DNA from: Thermoproteota archaeon
GTDB lineage: Archaea > Korarchaeota > Korarchaeia > B14-G2
Direction: 5' to 3'
Length of the DNA: 16,061 nt
NCBI GenBank assembly: GCA_003661385.1
Contig: QMWA01000021.1
Coordinates: 1-16,061 of the forward strand
The notes beneath the pieces were generated by a model, which was not told the origin of the DNA, ran no database searches, and worked only from the letters and a program-made list of their open reading frames with translations. The position numbers and the translations under genes are program-made. Positions 5,322 to 11,843 of the stretch are shown one piece after another (positions within the stretch are counted from its first letter, which is position 1; every line of letters starts with the position of its first letter).

Positions 5322-7439
5322 TTGCCAGAGGATGATGTTAGGAAGCAGATGGAGTATCTTGTTAACCCACGTAGCATAGCTGTCATAGGTGCCTCAAGAG
5401 ACCCTGGGAAGGTGGGGCATGCAATAGTCAGGAACCTGCTTGACATAGGCTACAAGGGTAAAGTCTACCCGGTGAACCCAAAGGCCTCAGAGATACTTGG
5501 CCTCAAAGCCTACCCCTCAGTGCTAGATATCCCAGATGAGGTTGATAATGCCGTGCTAGCTGTCCCAGCTAGGATCGTTCTAGCGGTGCTAGAGGAGTGT
5601 GGGAAGAAGGGAGTTAAGACTGTGACCATAATATCAGCCGGTTTCAAGGAGACTGGAGGAGAGGGAGTCAGGCTGGAGAAGCAGGTAGTTGAGATAGTCA
5701 AGAGGTATGGGATGAGGGCTCTAGGCCCAAACTGCTTCGGTGTGATAGACATCTGGAACAGAGTAAACACGACATTCGGCAGAGTACTTCCGCCCAAAGG
5801 CTACATATCCTTTGTCTCGCAGAGTGGCGCGATATGCATAGCTGTCCTCTACTGGGCTGTAAGGGAGAAGATAGGGTTCTCAAAGGTCATAAACCTTGGG
5901 AACAAGTGTGATGTAAATGAGACCGACCTCTTGACATACCTAGCTGAAGACCCTCAGACCAGGGTAGTTGCATTCTACCTGGAGAACATCCTTGAAGGCC
6001 AGAAGTTCATTGAGATAGCCAGAGAAGCTATAAGGAAGAAGCCAATTCTCGTGATAAAGTCAGGGAGGACGGAGGCAGGCTCCAGGGCAGCTGCATCCCA
6101 CACAGGTAGCATAGCTGGGATGGATGCAGCATACGACGCTGCATTCAAGCAGACCAGAGTCCTGAGGTTCAGCAGGATCGACGAGATGTTTGATGCAGCA
6201 AGAGCTTTTGCGACACAGCCTCTACCCGAGGAGGGTGGGGCAGCCATAGTCACCAATGCAGGTGGAACAGGGGTGCTGCTAGCTGACGCCTGTGAGCTCA
6301 ACAGGGTTCCACTGGCAAGATTCTCCACATCAACCATAAAGGAGCTTGAGAAGATCCTGCCTCCACATGCTAGCTTCAGGAACCCACTTGATGTCATAGG
6401 CGACACAGATGCCGAAAGGTACACTACAGCCCTCAAGATAGTCCTCAAAGACTCTTCTGTGGGCGCTGTCATAGCAAACATGCTCCCCACAGCCCTCCTA
6501 GACGTGGAGGAGACAGCTGAGATCATATCCAAGATCGAGACGAGGAAGCCCATCCTAGCATGCTTCATGGGAGGAGAGGAGATGCGGAAGGCCATCGAGA
6601 TAGCGAGGGAGGCGGGCATACCAAACTATCCTGAGCCAGAGAGAGCAGTCAAAGCTCTAGCAGCAATGGTGAGGTATGCTAGAGCGCTAAAGGAGCCTCC
6701 TCCATCGCCTCCTCCGAGGTTCAAAGCTGATATCAAGCTCGCTAGAGAGGTGATAGAGAAAGCCATATCAGAGAAGAGAGTAAACCTCACTGAAGCCGAG
6801 GCCAAGACCATACTCAAAGCCTATGGCATCATGTACCCTGAGTTCAGGGTTGCGAGAAGCCTAAGTGAGGCAGTTAGCGCTGCAGTTGAGATAGGCTACC
6901 CTGTGGTGCTGAAGATACATTCACCTGACATACTCCACAAGACAGACATTGGCGGTGTGAAGCTGAACATAATGGACGAGGTAGAGCTGAGAAACGCCTA
7001 CATCACAATGACAATGAACGCCAGGAAGTACGCGCCAAGAGCTAGAGTCTATGGTGTGACTGTGCATCAGCAGGTCCCTTCAGGGCTAGAGGTGATCGTA
7101 GGAGCCATAAGAGACCCGCAGTTTGGTCCCCTCATAATGTTCGGCCTCGGAGGCATATACGTCGAGGTCATAAGAGACGTGTCCTTTAGGGTAGCCCCCC
7201 TCTCACCTAGAGATGTAGATGAGATGATAAAGGAGATAAGAGGCTACCCACTGCTAGCTGGAGCCAGAGGAAGGCCTCCAGTCGACGTAGGCTTCATCAA
7301 GGAGGTGATATTGAAGGTTTCTCAGATGATGACTGAGCTACCTGAGATAGTCGAGCTAGACCTAAACCCCATAGTAGTTTATGAGAAGGGAGGCTACACC
7401 CTAGATGCTAGAGCTGTAGTCCACCCTATTGAGAGGTGA
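5322..7439 (+). CDS. acdAB: ADP-forming acetyl/acyl-CoA synthetase, fused alpha-beta chain
   Basis: Enzyme of 705 residues converting acyl-CoA + ADP + phosphate to acid + CoA + ATP, the energy-conserving step of archaeal fermentation. Residues 1-140 are the CoA-binding Rossmann domain (NPRSIAVIGAS, GPNCFG). Residues about 160-455 are the succinyl-CoA-ligase-like domains, with the phosphorylated histidine in ASHTGSIAG (His260). A proline-rich linker EPPPSPPPR (458-466) leads to the ATP-grasp beta part, residues about 470-705, with a second conserved histidine in ILHKTDIGGV (His539) and IELD-type metal-binding text ELDLNPIVV near 678-686. All key residues are present. The TTG at 5322 gives the full N-terminus; ATG 5349 is an alternative that trims nine residues. 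The next gene starts at the stop codon, so the two are co-translated. Acyl preference is not readable. Confidence 0.93.
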   Translation: MPEDDVRKQMEYLVNPRSIAVIGASRDPGKVGHAIVRNLLDIGYKGKVYPVNPKASEILGLKAYPSVLDIPDEVDNAVLAVPARIVLAVLEECGKKGVKTVTIISAGFKETGGEGVRLEKQVVEIVKRYGMRALGPNCFGVIDIWNRVNTTFGRVLPPKGYISFVSQSGAICIAVLYWAVREKIGFSKVINLGNKCDVNETDLLTYLAEDPQTRVVAFYLENILEGQKFIEIAREAIRKKPILVIKSGRTEAGSRAAASHTGSIAGMDAAYDAAFKQTRVLRFSRIDEMFDAARAFATQPLPEEGGAAIVTNAGGTGVLLADACELNRVPLARFSTSTIKELEKILPPHASFRNPLDVIGDTDAERYTTALKIVLKDSSVGAVIANMLPTALLDVEETAEIISKIETRKPILACFMGGEEMRKAIEIAREAGIPNYPEPERAVKALAAMVRYARALKEPPPSPPPRFKADIKLAREVIEKAISEKRVNLTEAEAKTILKAYGIMYPEFRVARSLSEAVSAAVEIGYPVVLKIHSPDILHKTDIGGVKLNIMDEVELRNAYITMTMNARKYAPRARVYGVTVHQQVPSGLEVIVGAIRDPQFGPLIMFGLGGIYVEVIRDVSFRVAPLSPRDVDEMIKEIRGYPLLAGARGRPPVDVGFIKEVILKVSQMMTELPEIVELDLNPIVVYEKGGYTLDARAVVHPIER
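7435..7439 (+). promoter_or_regulatory. Ribosome binding site inside the synthetase stop codon
   Basis: GGTGA spans the last codons of the synthetase gene, including its TGA stop, and lies five bases before TTG 7445. This supports TTG 7445 as the start of the next gene; GTG 7436 and GTG 7442 are too close to or inside the site. Confidence 0.5.
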
Positions 7440-7444
7440 ATGTG

Positions 7445-8530
7445 TTGAGTGTGTTCCTATGCATAGGAGGATGCGAGCCGAGCTCAGGAAAGACCATAGT
7501 CGCCCTCGCGATAGCTCTTAAGCTCAGAGAGCTCGGCTACAAGGTTTCATACCTCAAGCCCATAGGCCAGAACATAACGACAACAGAAGACGGCAGCCTG
7601 GTAGACGAGGACGCCAAGCTAGCTGTCTCAGTCCTAGAGCTGCCGCTGAAGCCACAGGAGCTCACCCCAATACTCTACCACGAGGACCTCACGCTGAAGT
7701 TCATGTTCAAAGGCCTCAGCGAAGAGGCTAAAGCCAAGATCCAGACTGCAGCTAAGGCAGCTTCTAAAGACGCTGATGTGACCATAGTCGAGGGGATGAG
7801 CAGGATATTCGATGGCATGTCAACTGGAGCGTCAATCTTAGACATATGCAAGGAGCTCGGCGGGAAACTCCTTCAGATATCATTCTATGAGCCACAGTAC
7901 GTTGGAGACAAGCTTCTCCTAGCTAAGAGCCTAGCTGACAAGTACGGTGTTAAGATGATTGGAGCTGTTGTGACAGGTGTAGACGAGGCTTTAATCCCCA
8001 GGTTTGAGTGGGAGGTCCTCCCCCTGATAGAGCAGGGCGGAATAAAGGTTGTGGGCATAGTCCCATTGCTGAGAGAGCTGACCCCCCTCACGGCAGGTGA
8101 GATAGCGAGCATACTGAACGCTGAGGTGATAGCTGCTCGAGACCACCTAGATAACGTCGTGAAGGAGCTCCTGGTTGGAGCATGGACCGTTGAGAAGGCT
8201 ATGAGGTACCTGAGGAGGGCCATGGACTATGCTCTGGTGACTGGAGGCGACCGGACGGACCTGCTGCTAGCTGCGCTTGAAACCCCTGTATCTTGTCTCA
8301 TACTGACTGGAGGCTTCTATCCTGACCAGCATGTGCTAACTAGAGCTGAAGAGAAGGGTGTGCCCGTGGTGCTCTCGAGGTTCGATACCCTTACCACAAC
8401 CAGACGCATAGATGAGCTGGCCTTCAGGCTAGACCCAAGCAACATAGGGAGGATAAAGAGGATAGCTTCAAGTGTCTCCAGGAGGATAGACATAAACGCG
8501 ATCCTAGAGTCACTTAGCCTCCAGGGGTAG
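7445..8530 (+). CDS. BioD-like P-loop protein with DRTGG domain (Pta N-terminal family)
   Basis: Protein of 361 residues related to the non-catalytic N-terminal half of long bacterial phosphotransacetylases. The N-terminal dethiobiotin-synthetase-like P-loop domain has CEPSSGKT (about 10-17), KPIGQN, and VEGMSRIFDGMS as the second nucleotide/metal strand. The C-terminal DRTGG domain contains VTGGDRTDLLLAAL (about 265-278). There is no phosphotransacetylase catalytic domain after it. In bacteria this region is a regulatory module; free-standing archaeal copies have no established function. Its start overlaps the ADP-forming synthetase, which does the energy job that acetate kinase/Pta does in bacteria, so a nucleotide- or CoA-sensing regulatory role on the synthetase is a reasonable inference. 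An alternative GTG start at 7436 would add three residues. Confidence 0.82.
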   Translation: MSVFLCIGGCEPSSGKTIVALAIALKLRELGYKVSYLKPIGQNITTTEDGSLVDEDAKLAVSVLELPLKPQELTPILYHEDLTLKFMFKGLSEEAKAKIQTAAKAASKDADVTIVEGMSRIFDGMSTGASILDICKELGGKLLQISFYEPQYVGDKLLLAKSLADKYGVKMIGAVVTGVDEALIPRFEWEVLPLIEQGGIKVVGIVPLLRELTPLTAGEIASILNAEVIAARDHLDNVVKELLVGAWTVEKAMRYLRRAMDYALVTGGDRTDLLLAALETPVSCLILTGGFYPDQHVLTRAEEKGVPVVLSRFDTLTTTRRIDELAFRLDPSNIGRIKRIASSVSRRIDINAILESLSLQG

Positions 8531-8534
8531 CTGC

Positions 8535-9260
8535 ATGAAGATAAGGGTTCTTGGCGACGGCTACTTCAAGCTTGACAAGAGCTACCTGGTGTACACGAAG
8601 TACATGGGAACCATATACAAGGCATGCTTCAACGTACTGTACGTGGAGGCTGGTGGAGAGCGGATCCTAGTAGACACAGGAATAGGGGAGCTACCAGAGA
8701 AGTACAGGAAGTTCTACCCCGTGGAGAGGAAGCCAGAGGAGGCGCTTGAAGCTCGGCTTAAGTCCATTGGAGTAGAGCCAGGCAAGATAACCCTGGTCAT
8801 AAACACACACCTACACTTCGACCACTGTGGAAACAACAAGCTTTTCAGGAATGCCACGTTCCTAGTTCAAGTAGATGAGCTCAGATATGCATACTACCCT
8901 GACAGGTTCATGAAGGGAGGGTACATAAGAGAGCAGTTTGACATACCTGGCATCAGCATAGAGCCTCTCTACGGCTATAGAGAGGTGGTTGAAGGTGTGG
9001 AGGTCATACCAACCCCTGGCCACACCCCAGGCCACCAGTCAGTTGTGCTGACTAGAGATGATGGCGTTCAAGTGGTCTTCTGTGGTGATGCTGCCCCTCT
9101 GAGCGAGAACCTAGAGAGGGAGAACATACCTGGCATAGTATACAGCCCGGTCTCAGCTCTAGAGTCAATAAAGCTGCTGAAGCAGCTGAGAGCTGACGTG
9201 TATATCTACCCTCATGAGCCTATACCGCCAGATAAGCTCAAGCTGATCGAGCAAGGTTAA
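8535..9260 (+). CDS. Metallo-beta-lactamase-fold hydrolase (lactonase-like)
   Basis: Protein of 241 residues with the full zinc ligand set of the superfamily. It has THLHFDHCGN with His92, His94, Asp96 and His97, TPGHTPGH with His163, CGDA with Asp185, and YPHEP with His227. The arrangement and length resemble the N-acyl homoserine lactonase group, whose members also include general thioester and lactone hydrolases. Given an acyl-CoA operon, hydrolysis of a thioester such as an acyl-CoA or acyl-glutathione-like adduct is as plausible as lactone hydrolysis; this is inference. The ATG lies four bases after the previous stop with a GGGGT site six bases upstream, so it is the third gene of the synthetase operon. 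No signal peptide is visible, so it is cytoplasmic. Confidence 0.85.
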   Translation: MKIRVLGDGYFKLDKSYLVYTKYMGTIYKACFNVLYVEAGGERILVDTGIGELPEKYRKFYPVERKPEEALEARLKSIGVEPGKITLVINTHLHFDHCGNNKLFRNATFLVQVDELRYAYYPDRFMKGGYIREQFDIPGISIEPLYGYREVVEGVEVIPTPGHTPGHQSVVLTRDDGVQVVFCGDAAPLSENLERENIPGIVYSPVSALESIKLLKQLRADVYIYPHEPIPPDKLKLIEQG

Positions 9261-9283
9261 AGAGACAGGGCAGCTAGCTCATC

Positions 9284-9342
9284 TAGGCTGATGATGAAGC
9301 CAAACTGCAGCGACAAGTGGGCGCTGAGAGAGCTGAGGCCTA
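9284..9342 (+). ncRNA. Possible C/D box guide RNA (weak candidate)
   Basis: Most of the 79-base gap between two convergent genes is covered by a C/D-like arrangement: TAGGC (9284-9288), C box ATGATGA (9291-9297), 35 bases, D box CTGA (9333-9336), and GCCTA (9338-9342) pairing with the first arm. Box spacing and total size fit archaeal methylation guides. The internal D' (GCGA, 9310-9313) and C' boxes are degenerate, and no target was recognised. A chance match is quite possible. Confidence 0.2.
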
Positions 9343-10311
9343 CCCATACATCTTGCTGATGTTCAGCACGGTCTCCAGTAGGACTCTCCCAGTGACCTCA
9401 AGGCTCTCTGGGCACACCTTATCTGGCGTGTCCTGTGTGGTGTGCCAGTATGGGTACTTGAAGTCTATGATGTCTACTGCCTTTATCCCCCGCCTTATGA
9501 AGGGCCAGTGGTCATCATACACTGTGTACCCGACTACAGGCCTAAAGTAGCTGCTATACCCTAGCTCCTGAGCTATCTGCCAGATCAAGTCCACAAGCCT
9601 GGGTGCTGCCTCTACTGAAAGCCCCTCCATGTACACTGTCAGGTTACAGTCTCCAACCATGTCCACCAGTATCATCCCAATGGTTCTCTCAAGCTCCTCC
9701 TCGCTTAGCGAAGAGGCATATAGCTTAGAGCCTAGGAAGTAGTCTCTGAGAACCCCTGGCTCCCCCCAGTCCTCTGCGTCAAAGAACACTATCCTCAGCT
9801 CTATTGCGAGGTCATAGCCCCTGAGGGCTCTAGCCAGCTCTAGGAGCACAGCAACACCGCTAGCTCCATCATTGGCGCCAAGAATAGGATGGTTTCTCTT
9901 AGAAGGATCTGGGTCGTAATCTGCTCTAGGCCTCGTGTCGTAGTGCGCGCCCAAGATCAGGATCTTACCCCCCAGCTGCCCTGTGACTGCCTCTATGTTC
10001 ACTATGGGGACTCTGTTCCCCCTGATGTCTACGTGGCTCCCGTTTTGGAACCTGACTACATACCCGTACTGCTCTAATACCTCTACAATGTACTTAATGC
10101 ACTTCTCATGCTCTCTGGAGCCAGGTACTCGAGGGCCTATCGAGCACTGAGCTAAGACGTGCTTGTACGCCATCTCCCCGCTGAAGCCAGCATTGTGTAG
10201 CGTGACTGGGTGGTAGTGGTAGAGTGTGAGAGCTACTATGGCAGCTGCTATAGCTGATGCCCCTAGCAGCAGCTTTCTCCACTCTACCTGCCTTAGCATA
10301 CTCCAAGCCAC
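9340..10311 (-). CDS. Membrane-anchored M28 metallopeptidase / glutaminyl cyclase-like protein
   Basis: Protein of 323 residues. A single hydrophobic segment near residues 14-33 (LLLGASAIAAAIVALTL) follows basic residues, predicting an N-terminal anchor with the enzyme domain outside the membrane. The catalytic domain has the M28 zinc pattern: GAHYDTRP (His123, Asp125), GANDGASG (Asp148), FFDAEDWGE (Glu180, Asp181), LVDMVG (Asp217), DDHWPF (266-271) and WHTTQDTPDK (His290). The FFDAED, DDHWPF and WHTTQD elements especially resemble glutaminyl-peptide cyclotransferases, which cyclise N-terminal glutamine; an aminopeptidase activity is the alternative. The GTG at 10311 has GAGGAG five bases upstream and overlaps the end of the zinc-ribbon gene; ATG 10299 is possible and removes four residues. 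Last gene of a three-gene minus-strand operon. Confidence 0.85.
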   Translation of the reverse strand: MAWSMLRQVEWRKLLLGASAIAAAIVALTLYHYHPVTLHNAGFSGEMAYKHVLAQCSIGPRVPGSREHEKCIKYIVEVLEQYGYVVRFQNGSHVDIRGNRVPIVNIEAVTGQLGGKILILGAHYDTRPRADYDPDPSKRNHPILGANDGASGVAVLLELARALRGYDLAIELRIVFFDAEDWGEPGVLRDYFLGSKLYASSLSEEELERTIGMILVDMVGDCNLTVYMEGLSVEAAPRLVDLIWQIAQELGYSSYFRPVVGYTVYDDHWPFIRRGIKAVDIIDFKYPYWHTTQDTPDKVCPESLEVTGRVLLETVLNISKMYG

Positions 10312-10580
10312 CCTAGCTCCTCGCCTTCAGGGCTCAGTACATCCACTATCGTAGCTACTCTCCTGCCTTCATCTAGAATACCTATGTACCTCAGCTTATA
10401 GGATGCTCCGCAGCTCCTACACTCGACTGGAAGCTCTTCTATCACCCTGTTTCCTTCAGTCCACCCCCTAGCTTCGCCTACAGCTATGTCGCTTGAATCA
10501 CACTCTAAGCACCTATCTGTTCTGATCGGGTCAAACCCCCTAGTGCCAAGTGGGGCATATACTATGCTTGGCTTCTTCAC
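10293..10580 (-). CDS. Small zinc-ribbon protein, function unknown
   Basis: A 95-residue protein I do not recognise. Two Cys pairs, C24-x2-C27 (CLEC) and C54-x2-C57 (CRSC), separated by 26 residues, form a classic zinc ribbon. Strand-forming segments between and after them (VIEELPVEC, YKLRYIGILDE) complete a small beta fold. No catalytic motif or membrane segment is visible. The GTG start at 10580 overlaps the upstream stop codon as GTGA and has GGTGA four bases before it, so it is translationally coupled to the preceding gene; its own 3' end overlaps the M28 gene by 19 bases. Tight packing suggests the three proteins work together. Confidence 0.7.
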   Translation of the reverse strand: MKKPSIVYAPLGTRGFDPIRTDRCLECDSSDIAVGEARGWTEGNRVIEELPVECRSCGASYKLRYIGILDEGRRVATIVDVLSPEGEELGWLGVC

Positions 10581-11356
10581 CTTTTCACCCTCACATTCCC
10601 CATCCTGTTGAAGGAGTCTATGATTCCTACCACTAAATCAAGGGGAAGCCCGGTTTCCACCTTTATATCAAAGCAGGTCCTCTTCCCATCTACATGCTCT
10701 AGTATATCTCTACTCACTCCATCTACGCCAGAAAGAACCCTGACCCTATCTCTCTCAGTTGGGAAGTATGGTACAGCTTTAGCTAAGCTGAGCAGCTCAA
10801 CCCCAGCAGGAGGAGGCAGCTCCTCGGATGTAATGAAGCACTCTGGGTCAGATACCTCGTAAAGAGTGAGCAAAGCGCCTCTACTCCATATGTCCTGGAG
10901 TTCTCCCCTACCATAAGCTGCTATTGGAGGTGTGCTCTGCCCCCTTCTTTCAAACAGGTATAGGCTCGTCTCTGCTGTGGTCACCATCAGCCCAGTTTCC
11001 ATCTCGAGGAGATCGCTATAGAAGCTCAGTACGTCAAGTTTGCTCACTGGCATGGGTGGGGATAGCTCTCTAGTAAACATTGCTTTCAGCGCATCTTTGG
11101 GCAGCATGTATGCTGACATCTCAGCTTCACTTAGTGAAGATGCTATGAACCAGGCTTTTTCCCCCTTAAGCTCCTCCTCTCCTCTTCTGAAGCTTACGTA
11201 AACAGGCTTGGATGCTGATATGATCATGAAGCCTCCTACACCTGCTGACTTCAGCTCTATGAGCACAAGCTTGTCTCTCGGAGCTATCTCAACCGCTATA
11301 GGTGGGGGTATACCCCGAGTTTCAAACAGTTTTTCTCCTCTAGCTGCGGCTTCCAT
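10577..11356 (-). CDS. Unrecognised protein with possible C-terminal winged-helix domain
   Basis: Protein of 259 residues from ATG 11356, with no family I recognise. The N-terminal half looks like alternating beta strands (KLVLIELKSAG, GFMIISASKPVYVSF), with no cofactor motif. The last 60 residues read like a winged-helix module: VLSGVDGVSRDILEHVDGKR, then DIKVETGLP and VVGIIDSFNRMGNVRV. This pattern is seen in archaeal regulatory proteins, so DNA binding is possible but not shown. ATG 11371 is the longest start, but the strong TATA box at 11384-11391 predicts transcription beginning near 11361, after that codon, which favours ATG 11356 with GAGG upstream. First gene of the operon with the zinc-ribbon and M28 genes, divergent from the kor operon. 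Confidence 0.7.
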   Translation of the reverse strand: MEAAARGEKLFETRGIPPPIAVEIAPRDKLVLIELKSAGVGGFMIISASKPVYVSFRRGEEELKGEKAWFIASSLSEAEMSAYMLPKDALKAMFTRELSPPMPVSKLDVLSFYSDLLEMETGLMVTTAETSLYLFERRGQSTPPIAAYGRGELQDIWSRGALLTLYEVSDPECFITSEELPPPAGVELLSLAKAVPYFPTERDRVRVLSGVDGVSRDILEHVDGKRTCFDIKVETGLPLDLVVGIIDSFNRMGNVRVKR

Positions 11357-11383
11357 GCTATCCTCACACATGTCTAGCTGTGG

Positions 11384-11391
11384 CTTTTATA
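11384..11391 (-). promoter_or_regulatory. TATA box of the minus-strand three-gene operon
   Basis: On the minus strand this reads TATAAAAG, preceded by purine-rich AAAAACAG that suits a BRE element. It is the clearest canonical archaeal TATA box in the window. The predicted start near 11361 leaves a leader of about five bases before ATG 11356. Confidence 0.65.
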
Positions 11392-11518
11392 CTGTTTTTG
11401 GATCATTTTTTAACTGAATCGTTAAATTCTTGCCCTATTCACAGGAGGCTAAAGGAGATACCTAAGCCTGTAAGCCAAACTCAAGAGAGCACTTAAGCTG
11501 TTTATCTTCCGCTTTTCA
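11392..11518. other. Intergenic region with no identified gene
   Basis: AT-rich stretch between the divergent promoters. It holds a T6 run (11406-11411), a short TTAAC/GTTAA inverted repeat (11410-11425) and a GGAGG-like site (11444-11448) with no start codon suitably placed behind it. I see no ORF, tRNA or convincing RNA fold. Confidence 0.5.
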
Positions 11519-11539
11519 CTGCAAACCTTTAAATTGCAG
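11519..11539. promoter_or_regulatory. kor operon promoter: TATA box inside a 6-bp inverted repeat
   Basis: ctgcaa (11519-11524) and ttgcag (11534-11539) are perfect reverse complements. The TATA-like CTTTAAA (11527-11533) fills the 9-base spacer. Transcription would start near 11556, 12 bases before ATG 11568. The TATA box within a symmetric element suggests control by a repressor competing with TBP; the regulator is not identified. Confidence 0.6.
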
Positions 11540-11567
11540 GTTATAGACCCTAGATGGCAGTGATGGC

Positions 11568-11843
11568 ATGCCTTTCACAGAAGCTAAGCCAGCTAGGAAA
11601 CCAATAGTCCCTAGAGCAGAGGTTAAGCTAAGGGAAGTAGAGATCGTGATAATAGAGAGTAGGTGCAAGGAGTGTGGCTACTGCATTGAGTTCTGCCCTA
11701 GAGGTGTTCTAGAGAAGTCTGAGAAGTTCAACGAGAGGGGCTATCACCCACCTTACGTGAAGTACCCAGAGCTCTGCGTGGGGTGCGGCCTCTGCGAGAG
11801 AATATGCCCAGACTTCGCGATCTACTTGAGAGAGGTGTCCTAG
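11568..11843 (+). CDS. korD: 2-oxoacid:ferredoxin oxidoreductase, delta (ferredoxin) subunit
   Basis: A 91-residue protein with two [4Fe-4S] ferredoxin motifs: C33-x2-C36-x2-C39-x3-C43-P and C70-x2-C73-x2-C76-x3-C80-P. The roughly 25-residue extension before the first cluster and the GYHPPYV stretch between clusters are typical of the separate delta subunit of KOR/POR-type enzymes rather than free ferredoxins. It carries electrons from the TPP-bearing beta chain to external ferredoxin or, here possibly, to HdrA. ATG 11568 has GTGAT three bases upstream and lies about 12 bases after the predicted transcript start. First gene of korDABC-hdrA. It ends in TAG, directly followed in the same frame by korA. 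Confidence 0.9.
   Translation: MPFTEAKPARKPIVPRAEVKLREVEIVIIESRCKECGYCIEFCPRGVLEKSEKFNERGYHPPYVKYPELCVGCGLCERICPDFAIYLREVS
11834..11837 (+). promoter_or_regulatory. Ribosome binding site for the CTG start of korA
   Basis: GGTG, within AGAGGTG, lies six bases before CTG 11844, inside the last codons of korD. No ATG, GTG or TTG occurs in the korA frame between 11844 and 11978, so this site most likely serves the CTG. Confidence 0.55.

Noticed and set aside
5975-6619. 214-codon minus-strand frame
   Set aside because: It is the antisense shadow of the synthetase gene, whose motifs are intact across this stretch.
9291-9359. Short plus-strand frame starting ATGATGAAG, 22 codons
   Set aside because: No ribosome site, no conserved look, and it runs into the antisense of the M28 gene.
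11410-11425. TTAAC/GTTAA inverted repeat as an operator or terminator
   Set aside because: Only five base pairs in an AT-rich stretch, not aligned with either predicted promoter; likely chance.
11841-11843. The korD TAG as a pyrrolysine or other sense codon joining korD to korA
   Set aside because: TAG ends at least four other genes here (both dehydrogenases, the DRTGG protein, the M28 gene), a ribosome site fits the following CTG, and korD and korA are normally separate. I keep it only as an alternative.
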